A DNA stretch of 64,000 bases from Lachnospiraceae bacterium (GCA_014804695.1 JAAUZJ010000002.1:1-64000); one strand, 5' to 3'. Numbered from the stretch's first letter, positions 25,305 through 34,694 are shown. A program made the numbers and translations. Notes: generated by a model not told the origin, from the letters alone.

Positions 25305-27119
25305 ATGGCTATTGGTTATTTAACGATACAGGCACGGGTTGCCGATGACGCCGTTGCGCTAGAGGGCGTAAATATTCAGATTCTTGACGATAAGGGGCGA
25401 AGCGTTTATCAGCTTGTTACTGATGAAAACGGAGAGGCTCCTATGGTCTCTTTAGAGACAGTTGATGCAAGTCTTTCTCTAAATCCAAATTATATAGGAA
25501 ATCCATATGTAAGCTATGATGTGTTTGCGCAGGCGGAAGGGTTTGAACCCCTTTATATTGCGGGAATTCCCATATATGAAGGGCAGACCGCTGTTTTACC
25601 GCTTACACTGTCTCCGAATCAGGAAATTGGACGAAGCGGCGATATTACAAGGATTGAGATTGAAAAACCGGCGGCTTCAAGGCGTGAACCGCATTTTCAG
25701 CAGGCGCCAATTGATGAGCCCCGTATACTGAGACAGGTAGTTATTCCTAACCAGATAACCGTACATCTTGGTACACCGGCGTCTTCGGCATCCAATATTA
25801 AGGTATCTTTTCCTGATTATGTAAAAAACGTGGCGAGTAGTGAAATATATCCAACCTGGCCGGATTCATCTCTTAGAGCTAATATTTATGCCATTATTAC
25901 ATTCGCGTTAAATCGTATTTTTACAGAATGGTATAGGAGTCAGGGCTATAATTATGATATTACAAACAGCACCGCATACGATCAGGCCTTTGTATACGGA
26001 AGACCGATTTATGAATCGATCAGTGAAATTGTGGATGAAATATTTAACGAGTATGTGAGAAGGGCAGGACAGAATGCCCCGTATTTTACTTCTTTTTGTA
26101 ACGGCAGCAGTGTTACCTGCGCAGGATTGTCACAGTGGGGTACTGTTACATTAGCACAGCGTGGACTTACGCCGCTTCAGATTTTGCGTTCTTATTATCC
26201 TAACGATGTGGAAATTGCTACGGCTTCGGCAGTTACCGGAGTATTGTCTTCTTATCCCGGAACAGCCTTAAAGATAGGAAGCGGAGGGTTGGATGTACAG
26301 ACCATTCAGACATATTTAGAAAGAATACGAAAAAATTATCCGGCAATTCCGGCTATTACCGATGCGGTGGGAGTATTTGGCCAAAGCACATACGCTGCGG
26401 TAAAAAAATTTCAGAGTATTTTTAGCCTTAGTGCGGATGGTATTGTCGGGAAAGCTACGTGGTATAAACTTTCTAAGGTATATGCTGCGGTAACGAGACT
26501 TGCGGAGCTTGACAGCGAAGGAAATACTCTTGGGATAGGAACTGTGCCCCCAAGTACGGTGCTGCGCCAGGGTTCGTCCGGAAATGATGTGCTTACGCTA
26601 CAGTATATTCTTGATGTTATTTCGCAGTTCTATCCAACTATTCCAAGTGTCTCACAGGATGGCAGCTTTGGCGCTGCAACAAAGCAGGCTGTAGTTGCTT
26701 TTCAACAGATGATGCAGCTAAATCCTGACGGTATTGTAGGAAGCGCCACATGGCAGGCTCTTTATGATGTCTACCTTGGTATTCAGGAAAATGTACCGTC
26801 TACAGGTACGGGTTCGGGTTACACTGAATATACAGTACGCTCAGGGGATACGTTGTGGCTGATAGCTCAGAGGTATGGAACTACTGTGGATGAGATTAAG
26901 AGACTGAACGGATTGACAAGTAATACGTTAAATATTGGGCAGGTGTTAAAAATCCCAGGTACTGCGGGAAGTTCCTACTTTCAATATACGGTTCGTTCGG
27001 GGGATACGTTATGGCTGTTAGCCAATAGATTTGGAACTACGGTGGATGCGATTAAAAACCTGAATGGGCTTAGGAGTAATGAATTGAGCATCGGACAGGT
27101 GCTGAAGATTCCGCAGTGA
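25305..27119 (+). CDS. SpoIID-like protein with two PG-binding and two LysM domains
   Basis: A 604-residue protein without a clear signal peptide. Residues 1-105 resemble a carboxypeptidase-regulatory-like beta domain. Residues about 150-310 look like a divergent SpoIID/LytB domain: ALNRIFTEWYRSQGYNYDIT and GLSQWGTVTLAQRGLTPLQILRSYYP match that family's GxSQxGAxxxAxxGxxxxxILxxYYPG end. Then come two PG_binding_1 domains (about 323-400 and 415-495) and two near-identical LysM domains (about 508-551 and 559-603, each with YTVRSGDTLWL). It should bind peptidoglycan, and the SpoIID part may be a lytic transglycosylase, but the N-terminal catalytic Glu is not certain. Its ribosome binding site is inside the preceding terminator. 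Confidence 0.72.
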   Translation: MAIGYLTIQARVADDAVALEGVNIQILDDKGRSVYQLVTDENGEAPMVSLETVDASLSLNPNYIGNPYVSYDVFAQAEGFEPLYIAGIPIYEGQTAVLPLTLSPNQEIGRSGDITRIEIEKPAASRREPHFQQAPIDEPRILRQVVIPNQITVHLGTPASSASNIKVSFPDYVKNVASSEIYPTWPDSSLRANIYAIITFALNRIFTEWYRSQGYNYDITNSTAYDQAFVYGRPIYESISEIVDEIFNEYVRRAGQNAPYFTSFCNGSSVTCAGLSQWGTVTLAQRGLTPLQILRSYYPNDVEIATASAVTGVLSSYPGTALKIGSGGLDVQTIQTYLERIRKNYPAIPAITDAVGVFGQSTYAAVKKFQSIFSLSADGIVGKATWYKLSKVYAAVTRLAELDSEGNTLGIGTVPPSTVLRQGSSGNDVLTLQYILDVISQFYPTIPSVSQDGSFGAATKQAVVAFQQMMQLNPDGIVGSATWQALYDVYLGIQENVPSTGTGSGYTEYTVRSGDTLWLIAQRYGTTVDEIKRLNGLTSNTLNIGQVLKIPGTAGSSYFQYTVRSGDTLWLLANRFGTTVDAIKNLNGLRSNELSIGQVLKIPQ

Positions 27120-27127
27120 GTTGAATA

Positions 27128-27158
27128 ATGGGATAATAACATGTGTTATCATCCCATA
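27128..27158. terminator. Palindrome between convergent genes
   Basis: ATGGGATAATAACA pairs with TGTTATCATCCCAT around TG (one bulge), between the SpoIID-like gene and the small minus-strand gene, overlapping the last codons of the latter. No T run, so it is a weak terminator candidate. Confidence 0.45.
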
Positions 27159-27400
27159 ACATCTTTAAACTCTTCCTGAAACTGTGTTTCTGCCTTGACA
27201 GCAACCTCACTTGCCAAGTCCATATACAGGATGAAGACGTCTTCGACGGACATTCCTTTTTCATTGGCAATTTCTTCCATGATGGGCTTTAGGGCCTCAA
27301 GCTGGGAGGAAATTGGGGTTTTCTGTGGGTCGATATCGGCGAGAACTTTTTCGGAGTAAGTGTTGATTCTGTGGAGGAGTTCTGCGTTTTCTGGAGTCAT
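27149..27400 (-). CDS. Small helical protein of unknown function
   Basis: An 83-residue acidic, almost wholly alpha-helical protein with no Cys, no membrane segment and no motif I can name (MTPENAELLHRINTYSEKVL at the start). AAGGAAGTG precedes ATG 27400 at a good distance, and codon use looks normal, so I believe it is real. It is transcribed alone, divergent from the DUF1015 gene and convergent with the SpoIID-like gene. Confidence 0.6.
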   Translation of the reverse strand: MTPENAELLHRINTYSEKVLADIDPQKTPISSQLEALKPIMEEIANEKGMSVEDVFILYMDLASEVAVKAETQFQEEFKDVMG

Positions 27401-27435
27401 ATTTGGGTCACTTCCTTTGCTTGTTATTGGTTAGG

Positions 27436-27487
27436 CCAGTTCATCCGCGCATGATTTGCCATACAAATTAAGCTCCGGATGAACTGG
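27436..27487. repeat. Perfect 12-bp inverted repeat in a divergent promoter region
   Basis: CCAGTTCATCCG (27436-27447) and CGGATGAACTGG (27476-27487) are exact complements separated by 28 bp. It lies between two divergent genes and lacks a T run on either side, so it may be a regulatory structure or repeat rather than a terminator. Confidence 0.6.
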
Positions 27488-27590
27488 TTGAGATTATTTT
27501 ATCACTGTATGCTTGTGTTGGACAAGTATATTTGTTAAAATAAAAAATATGAGTAACAAATTTTGGTAATAATACGACAGGAGACAGCTT

Positions 27591-28832
27591 ATGGCTAATA
27601 TAATTCCTTTTAAGGCAATCAGACCCAGAACAGACCTGATAGAAAAAATTGCGGCGCTTCCATATGATGTATACAGCCGTGAAGAAGCAAGGGAGAAAGT
27701 GAAAGATGACGCCTACACCTTTTTGCGCATTGACAGGCCGGAGACGCAGTTTCCGGAAGATTATGATATGTATGCGCCGGAAGTGTATGAGAAAGCAAAA
27801 GAGCTTTTGAATAAGATGATAGAAGATGGGGAGTTCATTACTGAGGATAAGCCTGCTTACTATGTATATGAGTTGGTGATGGGCGGAAGGTCGCAGACAG
27901 GAATCGGAGCCTGTGCATCAGTAGATGATTATGAGAATCAGGTGATTAAGAAACACGAGAATACCAGAGCGGATAAAGAGGCTGACAGAATCCGCCATGT
28001 GGATGTATGTAATGCGCAGACCGGTCCTATCTTTCTGGCATACAGGGGAAGAGAGGATATTCAGGCGCAGGTGGATAAGGCTAAGGAGAAACCGCCGGTT
28101 TATGATTTTACTGCCGATGACGGAATAATACATAGGGTGTGGATCATTGATGACGAAGAGGCTGTAGCGGCTATCAGGGATGGTTTTGCCAAGGTGGATT
28201 CGGTCTATATTGCGGACGGACATCACAGATGTGCATCCGCGGTCAGGGTTTCACAGAAGAGGAGAGAACAGAATAATGATTATACCGGTAATGAGGAATT
28301 TAATTATTTTCTTTCAGTAATTTTCCCTGATGACCAGTTATATATAATGGATTATAACAGGGTTTTAAAATCCCTGAACGGATATACCGAGGAAGAATTT
28401 CTTGCAAAGACTATGGAAATTTTTGATGTGCAAAGGGTAGGCGGTACTCCGTACCGTCCTGCTAAAAAAGGTGAAATCGGGATGTTTTTAAAAGATACGT
28501 GGTATAAACTATCGGTAAAGGATGAAATGCTTGAAAACGATCCGGTGAAGGACTTAGACGTGGCAATTTTGCAAAATTACTTATTGGAGCCGGTGCTTGG
28601 CATTTTAGATCCAAAGAGCGACGGAAGAATCGACTTTGTCGGCGGAATACGAGGGCTTAATGAGTTGGAGAGAAGGGTTCATACGGACTGTAAGGTGGCG
28701 TTTGCCATGCATCCGACGAGTATCCATGAGCTGTTTGCGGTATCTGATGCCGGTAAATTGATGCCGCCCAAATCAACATGGTTTGAGCCTAAGCTGCGAA
28801 GCGGGATATTAATACATTCGTTGGAAGAATAA
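27591..28832 (+). CDS. DUF1015-family protein
   Basis: A 413-residue cytoplasmic protein of the DUF1015 family. Hallmarks are the N-terminal FKAIRPRTDL...LPYDVYSREEAR, the GLFLAY-type IFLAYRGRED, and the strongly conserved YIADGHHRCASAVR in the middle, which looks like an active site. The C-terminus has DKWGW-like FVGG and PPKSTWFEPKLRSG. The biochemical role is not known to me; genes of this family often sit next to serC-serA in Clostridia, as here (with one gene between), which suggests a link to serine or phosphoserine metabolism. ATG 27591 follows GACAGGAGA by 8 bp. Confidence 0.88.
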   Translation: MANIIPFKAIRPRTDLIEKIAALPYDVYSREEAREKVKDDAYTFLRIDRPETQFPEDYDMYAPEVYEKAKELLNKMIEDGEFITEDKPAYYVYELVMGGRSQTGIGACASVDDYENQVIKKHENTRADKEADRIRHVDVCNAQTGPIFLAYRGREDIQAQVDKAKEKPPVYDFTADDGIIHRVWIIDDEEAVAAIRDGFAKVDSVYIADGHHRCASAVRVSQKRREQNNDYTGNEEFNYFLSVIFPDDQLYIMDYNRVLKSLNGYTEEEFLAKTMEIFDVQRVGGTPYRPAKKGEIGMFLKDTWYKLSVKDEMLENDPVKDLDVAILQNYLLEPVLGILDPKSDGRIDFVGGIRGLNELERRVHTDCKVAFAMHPTSIHELFAVSDAGKLMPPKSTWFEPKLRSGILIHSLEE

Positions 28833-28874
28833 ACAATTTATATGAGTCCGAAAACAGGACAGATAGGAGAGAGA

Positions 28875-31328
28875 ATGAATAAAAAGCTTTATAAGTTAAT
28901 GAACTGGGCGGAAATAGAGGGGATAATTTATTCTGAGGAAGACGACCCGCATCACATACTTGGGGCGCATGTTGTCGGAAGCAATGTTCTTATTCAGGCA
29001 TTTTTTCCCGGAGCTAAGGCAGTGCGCGTACAGATGGAGGAAGAGGATAAGAGTCATAGAATGGAATGTGTTGACGAGGCAGGATTTTTTGTGGCGCTGC
29101 TTACAGGCAAGACTATTAAGCCTTATGAATATATAGTGGAATATGAAGACGGTGCTTTGAAAAAGGTCAAAGACCCGTATAACTTTAAACCGCAGATTAC
29201 TAAACGTGATACCGAGAAGTTTAATTCTGGAATCCATTATACCATATATGAAAAATTAGGCGCGCACCCTATGACGATAGATGGAGTGGATGGAATTTAT
29301 TTTGCTGTATGGGCGCCTAATGCGCTGCGTGTCAGCGCGGTCGGGGATTTTAACGGCTGGGACGGAAGAACGCACCAGATGAGAAGATTGTGGGATTCGG
29401 GAATTTTTGAAATTTTTATTCCGGAAGCCAAAGTGGGAGACTGCTATAAGTTCGAAATAAAGGCCAAGGGCGGGCTTATTTATCTGAAGGCTGATCCTTA
29501 TGCTTTCGGCCAGCAGCTTCGTCCGGATACCGCTTCTGTTGTAAGGGAGATTGATGGCTTTGAATGGAGCGATACGAAGTGGATGAAGAACCGTAAGAAG
29601 GTTCAGGCAGTTAATGCACCGATGAGTATCTACGAGCTGTATCTTGGTTCTTTTGCTAAGCCGGATGATGAGAGCCCATACCTAAATTACAGAGAGCTTG
29701 CACCGAAGATCATTTCTTATGTCAAAAAGATGAATTATACACATATTGAGCTGATGCCCGTCATGGAACATCCACTGGACGGTTCATGGGGATATCAGGT
29801 GATCGGATATTATGCACCGACGGCACGTTACGGCACGGCGGAAGATTTTATGTATTTTATGAATGAAATGCATAAGGCTGAAATCGGGGTTATCTTAGAC
29901 TGGGTACCGGCGCATTTCCCGCGTGATACGCATGGACTTTCCAATTTTGACGGTACATGCCTTTATGAGCATGCAGACCCAAGACAGGGCAGCCACCCAC
30001 ATTGGGGAACGCTCATATATAACTATGGCAGACCGGAGGTTAAGAATTATCTTATCGCCAACGCGCTTTACTGGATAGAGCATTATCACGCAGACGGAAT
30101 CCGTATGGACGCTGTTGCTTCAATGCTTTATTTAGACTATGGCAAGAACAGCGGCGAATGGGTAGCCAATATTTACGGCGGCAATGAGAACCTTGAAGCG
30201 GTAGAGTTTTTGAAACACTTGAATTCCATTGTTAAAAAGAGGGATGAGGGTGTGCTTATGATAGCGGAAGAGTCAACGGCATGGCCTAAGATAACAGGAG
30301 ATCTGGATGATGACGGCTTGGGCTTTGACCTTAAATGGAATATGGGATTTATGAATGATTATTTAAGTTATATTAAAAATGATCCGTATTTCCGTTCGGG
30401 ATGTCACAACAATCTGACGTTCAGCATGATTTATGCATACAGCGAGAACTTTGTGCTCGTATTTTCACATGACGAAGTTGTTCATGGCAAGGCTACTCTG
30501 CTTGGCAAGATGCCGGGAGAGCGGGGAGACCAGTTTGCAAACTTACGTTTAACCTATGCATATATGATGACACATCCCGGTAAGAAACTGCTTTTTATGG
30601 GTCAGGATATTGGAGAATATGACGAGTGGAACGAGGCGCGCGCAGTAGAATGGGAACTGCTTGATAATACTGAACACAAGAAGTTAAACAAGCTGGTTGC
30701 AGATTTGAATAAGATGTATACAACCGTTCCGGCAATGTATGAAAAGGATGATTCGTGGGAGGGCTTTGAGTGGATCAACTGCATTACACCGCAGGCATGT
30801 ATGCTTTCATATCTTCGTAAGGCAGAAAAGATTGAAGATACTCTGGTAGTTGTAGCTAACTTTGCAGGCACGAAACAGGAATTTACCGTAGGCGTTCCGT
30901 ATGAAGGAAAATATAAGGAGATTCTTAACACGGATGCAGTTTCTTACGGCGGAAGCGGCATAGTTAATACTAAAGAGAAGCACAGTATTGATAAAGAGTG
31001 GGACGGAAAACCATATGCAATTGAGATGGTCAGCGCACCGCTGTCACTAAGCATCTTCTCTTATACACCTTATACTCCGCAGGAAAAAGCAGAGATTGAC
31101 AAGGCAAAGGCAGAGGCAATCCGTAAGGCTAAAGAGGAAGAAGAGAAAAGAGTCGCAAAAGAACTGGCACGGGTTACTGCATTAGAGGCCAAGGAAGCCA
31201 AGGAAGTGGCAAAGAAGGCAATGAAAGAGGCTGAAGAAAAAGCAAAGGCTGCAAATGAAGCTGCGGAGAAACTTAAGAAGATTACCGAGAGGGAAAAGAA
31301 GAGAGCGCAGGAGAAGAAGGAGAGGTAA
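28875..31328 (+). CDS. glgB: 1,4-alpha-glucan branching enzyme with a coiled-coil tail
   Basis: Introduces alpha-1,6 branches in glycogen. The 817-residue protein has a short N-terminal CBM48-like module (about 20-105), a second E-set module (about 120-230), the GH13 barrel (about 245-600) with the nucleophile in GIRMDAVAS, the acid/base Glu in IAEES and the third acid in FSHDEVVHG, and a C-terminal beta domain. After residue about 735 comes an extra tail of some 80 residues almost entirely Glu, Lys and Ala, predicted coiled coil, which I do not know from standard GlgB. ATG 28875 follows AGGAGAG. No other glycogen genes are near. Confidence 0.93.
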   Translation: MNKKLYKLMNWAEIEGIIYSEEDDPHHILGAHVVGSNVLIQAFFPGAKAVRVQMEEEDKSHRMECVDEAGFFVALLTGKTIKPYEYIVEYEDGALKKVKDPYNFKPQITKRDTEKFNSGIHYTIYEKLGAHPMTIDGVDGIYFAVWAPNALRVSAVGDFNGWDGRTHQMRRLWDSGIFEIFIPEAKVGDCYKFEIKAKGGLIYLKADPYAFGQQLRPDTASVVREIDGFEWSDTKWMKNRKKVQAVNAPMSIYELYLGSFAKPDDESPYLNYRELAPKIISYVKKMNYTHIELMPVMEHPLDGSWGYQVIGYYAPTARYGTAEDFMYFMNEMHKAEIGVILDWVPAHFPRDTHGLSNFDGTCLYEHADPRQGSHPHWGTLIYNYGRPEVKNYLIANALYWIEHYHADGIRMDAVASMLYLDYGKNSGEWVANIYGGNENLEAVEFLKHLNSIVKKRDEGVLMIAEESTAWPKITGDLDDDGLGFDLKWNMGFMNDYLSYIKNDPYFRSGCHNNLTFSMIYAYSENFVLVFSHDEVVHGKATLLGKMPGERGDQFANLRLTYAYMMTHPGKKLLFMGQDIGEYDEWNEARAVEWELLDNTEHKKLNKLVADLNKMYTTVPAMYEKDDSWEGFEWINCITPQACMLSYLRKAEKIEDTLVVVANFAGTKQEFTVGVPYEGKYKEILNTDAVSYGGSGIVNTKEKHSIDKEWDGKPYAIEMVSAPLSLSIFSYTPYTPQEKAEIDKAKAEAIRKAKEEEEKRVAKELARVTALEAKEAKEVAKKAMKEAEEKAKAANEAAEKLKKITEREKKRAQEKKER

Positions 31329-31429
31329 TTTGCGAAAAGCCGGGTTTCAAGACGGCCGTTGCGCAATTGGAGAAATATAGAGGAGAAGATAAAGAGTAAG
31401 AAAACGTTCATATAGCGCATAAGATTATA

Positions 31430-31501
31430 GGGTGAAAAATAAATTTTTCACCCGCAAGTTTGTGCTTACGCCCAAACTCGCAGGTTGAGTAAGAATGAGG
31501 G
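31430..31501. repeat. Two-hairpin intergenic repeat, copy A (glgB-mscS)
   Basis: GGGTGAAAAA pairs with TTTTTCACCC (31430-31453), followed by GTTTGTGC-TTAC-GCCCAAAC (31458-31477, one mismatch) flanked by GC-rich junctions, and a tail GGTTGAGTAAGAATGAGGG. The copy at 46917 is nearly identical and the one at 45484 is close. The mscS ribosome binding site (GGAGG) lies just beyond the tail. Confidence 0.85.
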
Positions 31502-31519
31502 AATATAATCGGAGGCGTT

Positions 31520-32392
31520 ATGTTTGATACTGCTATATCGGAAATAAAGGCAATGACAGGTGAAGAGATAGACGTGGGAATGATTGAAGCATATTTGCAA
31601 AGGCTGCCGGAGACGGCGATGCGGTTTGGAATAAGGGTAGTGTTAGCTTTAGTGGTATTCCTTATCGGAGCGCAGCTTATTAAGCTTGTGTGTAAAATCC
31701 TTAAAAAGTCCTTAGAGCGTGGAAACGCGGACGTGGGAGTGATACAGTTTCTTGGCTCCTTTGTCAGGATTGCATTATATATAATATTGATATTTTTCCT
31801 GGCGACAGGGTTTGGACTGGATGCGGCAAGCGTGGTGGCGCTGCTTGGTTCCGCCGGTGTGGCGATAGGTCTTGCCATACAGGGAAGCCTTTCTAATCTG
31901 GCCGGCGGCGTTCTGATTCTGCTGCTTCGCCCGTTTAAGGTGGGAGATTATATTATTGCCGGAAACGGAAACGAGGGAACCGTAACGGAGATGCAGATTT
32001 TTTATACCAAGTTAGTTACGGCGGATAACAGGCTGGTGATCATTCCAAACGGCGAGCTCTCCAATTCCAGTATGATCAATGCAAGCGCAATGGAGAGGAG
32101 ACGTATTGATATACCGGTGGGAATTTCATATGATGCCGATATAAAGACGGCCAGAGACGTTCTTATGAAGGTGCTTGAGGAAGATGATAATGTACTTAAA
32201 GAGCAGGATAGAAAAGTATTCGTTGATTCGTTAGGAGACAGTGCGGTAGTATTAGGGGTTCGCTGTTATGCGCCATCGGAGTATTACTGGGATACTAAGT
32301 GGCGGCTTACGGAGAACATAAAATATGCTCTTGACGGGGCCGGAATAACGATTCCGTACAATCAATTGGATGTGCATCTGGATAAGGAATAG
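31520..32392 (+). CDS. mscS: Small-conductance mechanosensitive channel (MscS family)
   Basis: A membrane channel that opens under tension to release solutes during hypo-osmotic shock. The 290-residue protein has three membrane helices (about 37-60, 74-97 and 100-125); the third is the Gly/Ala-rich pore helix with VVALLGSAGVAIGLAIQGSLSNLAGGVLILLLRPF, the MscS signature. A cytoplasmic beta and alpha/beta vestibule domain follows (VGDYI, VIIPNGELSNS). Length is typical of the simple MscS group. ATG 31520 follows CGGAGGCG by 4 bp. It may be read from glgB through the repeat. Confidence 0.93.
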   Translation: MFDTAISEIKAMTGEEIDVGMIEAYLQRLPETAMRFGIRVVLALVVFLIGAQLIKLVCKILKKSLERGNADVGVIQFLGSFVRIALYIILIFFLATGFGLDAASVVALLGSAGVAIGLAIQGSLSNLAGGVLILLLRPFKVGDYIIAGNGNEGTVTEMQIFYTKLVTADNRLVIIPNGELSNSSMINASAMERRRIDIPVGISYDADIKTARDVLMKVLEEDDNVLKEQDRKVFVDSLGDSAVVLGVRCYAPSEYYWDTKWRLTENIKYALDGAGITIPYNQLDVHLDKE

Positions 32393-32450
32393 TATGTTGG
32401 ATTCGCAGTCGGATTAAGAGTAAATTTTTTATACAAAAAATAATTATATC

Positions 32451-32479
32451 TTGCCAAAAATTAAATTACCCATTATAAT
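32451..32479 (+). promoter_or_regulatory. Promoter of tRNA-Thr
   Basis: TTGCCA at 32451-32456, 17-bp spacer, perfect TATAAT at 32474-32479, ending 19 bp before the tRNA. Confidence 0.85.
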
Positions 32480-32498
32480 AATTTGTGTTTAGAAATAA

Positions 32499-32571
32499 GC
32501 TGGAATAGCGCAGTCGGTAGCGCAACTGATTCGTAATCAGTAGGTCGAGGGTTCGAGTCCCTTTTCCAGCT
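32499..32571 (+). tRNA. tRNA-Thr (anticodon CGT)
   Basis: A 73-nt cloverleaf without encoded CCA. The acceptor stem pairs GCTGGAA with TTCCAGC, the anticodon arm is ACTGA-TTCGTAA-TCAGT with anticodon CGT (reads ACG), and the T arm contains GGTTCGAGTCC. A T run right after the gene serves as terminator. Confidence 0.95.
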
Positions 32572-32609
32572 TTTTTTAATTTCTAAATAAATTTACATAA
32601 AACATGATA

Positions 32610-32638
32610 TTGACTAATATATTTTGTAAGTATATAAT
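32610..32638 (+). promoter_or_regulatory. Promoter of the chemoreceptor gene
   Basis: TTGACT at 32610-32615, 17-bp spacer, perfect TATAAT at 32633-32638, giving a leader of about 120 nt. Confidence 0.8.
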
Positions 32639-32764
32639 ATTCATAATCGGATAAAAGCGGCGGAAAATTACAGGACATTAAGATTATTTGTTATTGTACA
32701 TTGGTTATCTCAGGATAACTTTATGGTATAACATTATGGTAAAACATAAGGAGGAAAAAGGGAA

Positions 32765-34474
32765 ATGGGTAGCAAATTGGGAAAGTATCGTATTAAAGAC
32801 CGGCTGGTGCGTGCATTTATCTTTGCAGCAGGTATTCCGGCAGCAGTGGCAGTATTGGTGTTGGGTGTTTTGATCGCGGTAGCGCTGATTTATTCAAATG
32901 CGCTGACTAATTACGGTTTTGCACAGGGCGATGTAGGCAAAACATTGACTTATTTTGCTGAGACACGTTCGGCATTGCGGGCAGTTATCGGATTTGATGA
33001 TGAGACTTTCATACAAACGCAGTTAACCTCACATCAAGAGAGTAAGGAACAGTTTGAGCAGAGTTTTGCTGATTTAGAGCAGTATATGGTATCGGATGCT
33101 AATAAGGAAATATATAAAAGCATTTCCGGTAAATTAGATGACTATTGGAAACTTGATAATGAAATTATAGAGTTAGGTGCAACTCCCGATGCGGAGCTTT
33201 CAAAACAGGCACAGAACATGGCTTCAACCGATCTGAGGCCGGCGTATCAGGAGATTGAAGATCTGTTGACACAGATCATGGATATTAAGGTTGAACGTGG
33301 AAACAGCATATCAAGTACTATGTTTATCGTTTGTATAGCGCTGGTTATTCTGAGTGCTTTAGCAATCGTTTTCGCATTAACCAAGTCCATCAGTCTTGGT
33401 AGGGCTATTGCAGATAGTGTATCCAAGCCGTTGCAGGCTCTTGGAGAGAGGTTAGAAGGTTTTGCCCAGGGTGATTTGTCTACAGGTTTCCCTGAAGTAG
33501 AGACGGAAGACGAGGTTTCCGATATGGTAGCTGCGGCAAAAGATATGGCCGGAGAGCTTGAATTTATCATAAGCGATATGGAATATACCTTAGGCGAGAT
33601 GGCAAATTCAAATTATACGATAAGTTCAAGAGACAGCTCAAGATACATGGGTGACTTCCAGCAGTTGTATGAATCATCCAAACAGTTGAAATATGGTATG
33701 ATAGATACGATGCGTTTCATTGAAGAATCTTCCATACAGGTTACCGCAGGTGCAGGTAATCTTGCCGATACTTCTTTAAGTCTTGCAGAAGGCGCTACAG
33801 AACAGGCAAGTGCGGTAGAAGAGCTTCAGGCAACAATTACAACAATTTCCGAAGCATCAGTACAGGCTGCTGAGAATGCGGAAAGTTCTTATCATCAGTC
33901 ACAGGAATATGCAGATGTAGCTGATAACAGCAGTGCTGATATCAGAGAGATGGTAGAAGCAATGTCACGTATCAATGATGCTTCTAAGAAGATTGGAAAT
34001 ATTATTTCTGAAATTGAGAGCATTGCATCCCAGACAAACCTGCTTTCACTTAACGCTTCTATCGAGGCTGCAAGGGCAGGAGAGGCAGGACGTGGTTTCT
34101 CAGTTGTTGCAGACCAGATAAGACAGCTCGCAGAGCAGAGTAGTAAATCTGCAGTAGATACCAGAATGTTGATTGAAGGAGCTATGCTTGAGATTGACAA
34201 CGGTAATAAAGTTGCAGATCGTGCAGTAGCATCTATTGAGACCGTAGTAGAAGGAATCAGAAAGATTGCTGCTTCTTCCAAAGATTTGAGTATTGTTTCT
34301 AAGAGCCAGGCAGAAACAATGAAGGAAGCTGAGGAAGGAATCAATCAGATTTCAGACGTTATCCAGACTAATGCGGCAGTTGCACAGGAGTCATCCGCAA
34401 CCAGCCAGGAGTTGTCCGCATCGGCAGCTTCATTGGATGCACTTATTGCTAAGTTCAAATTGCCGGATAAATAA
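32765..34474 (+). CDS. Methyl-accepting chemotaxis protein
   Basis: A 569-residue transmembrane receptor. Membrane helix 1 is at about 20-45, the outside sensor (about 46-180) looks like a helical four-helix-bundle type, membrane helix 2 is at about 182-205, a HAMP domain follows (about 206-265), and the coiled-coil signalling domain runs from about 300 to the end. The conserved hairpin tip is seen in SIASQTNLLSLNASIEAARA followed by GEAGRGFSVVADQIRQLAEQ. It should signal to CheA/CheW. The ligand is unknown. No CheR-binding pentapeptide at the C-terminus. RBS AAGGAGGAAA precedes ATG 32765. It stands alone between promoter and terminator. Confidence 0.93.
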   Translation: MGSKLGKYRIKDRLVRAFIFAAGIPAAVAVLVLGVLIAVALIYSNALTNYGFAQGDVGKTLTYFAETRSALRAVIGFDDETFIQTQLTSHQESKEQFEQSFADLEQYMVSDANKEIYKSISGKLDDYWKLDNEIIELGATPDAELSKQAQNMASTDLRPAYQEIEDLLTQIMDIKVERGNSISSTMFIVCIALVILSALAIVFALTKSISLGRAIADSVSKPLQALGERLEGFAQGDLSTGFPEVETEDEVSDMVAAAKDMAGELEFIISDMEYTLGEMANSNYTISSRDSSRYMGDFQQLYESSKQLKYGMIDTMRFIEESSIQVTAGAGNLADTSLSLAEGATEQASAVEELQATITTISEASVQAAENAESSYHQSQEYADVADNSSADIREMVEAMSRINDASKKIGNIISEIESIASQTNLLSLNASIEAARAGEAGRGFSVVADQIRQLAEQSSKSAVDTRMLIEGAMLEIDNGNKVADRAVASIETVVEGIRKIAASSKDLSIVSKSQAETMKEAEEGINQISDVIQTNAAVAQESSATSQELSASAASLDALIAKFKLPDK

Positions 34475-34504
34475 TACATAATAAGGTATAATTTAAGATA
34501 TTAA

Positions 34505-34542
34505 AAAGCCTCTGGATCAGGGATGATTCAGAGGCTTTGATT
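34505..34542 (+). terminator. Terminator of the chemoreceptor gene
   Basis: A 14-bp stem (34505-34518 with 34525-34538, one G-T pair) with loop AGGGAT, then TGATTTT. Confidence 0.88.
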
Positions 34543-34622
34543 TTATATGATCAGAAAATAAAAAATGCCAAAAAACCTTAATTTTTCAGCACTTTCGGGT
34601 TGGGCTATTCATTTAAGAATAA

Positions 34623-34694
34623 CAGCTCGTAGGGGAATCGAACCCCTGTTTCCGCCGTGAGAGGGCGGCGTCTTAACCGCTTGACCAACGAGCC
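34623..34694 (-). tRNA. tRNA-Glu (anticodon CTC)
   Basis: A 72-nt cloverleaf on the minus strand without encoded CCA. Acceptor stem GGCTCGT pairs with ACGAGCT (first pair G-T), the anticodon arm is CCGCC-CTCTCAC-GGCGG with anticodon CTC (reads GAG), and the T arm has GGTTCGATTCC. Confidence 0.94.
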
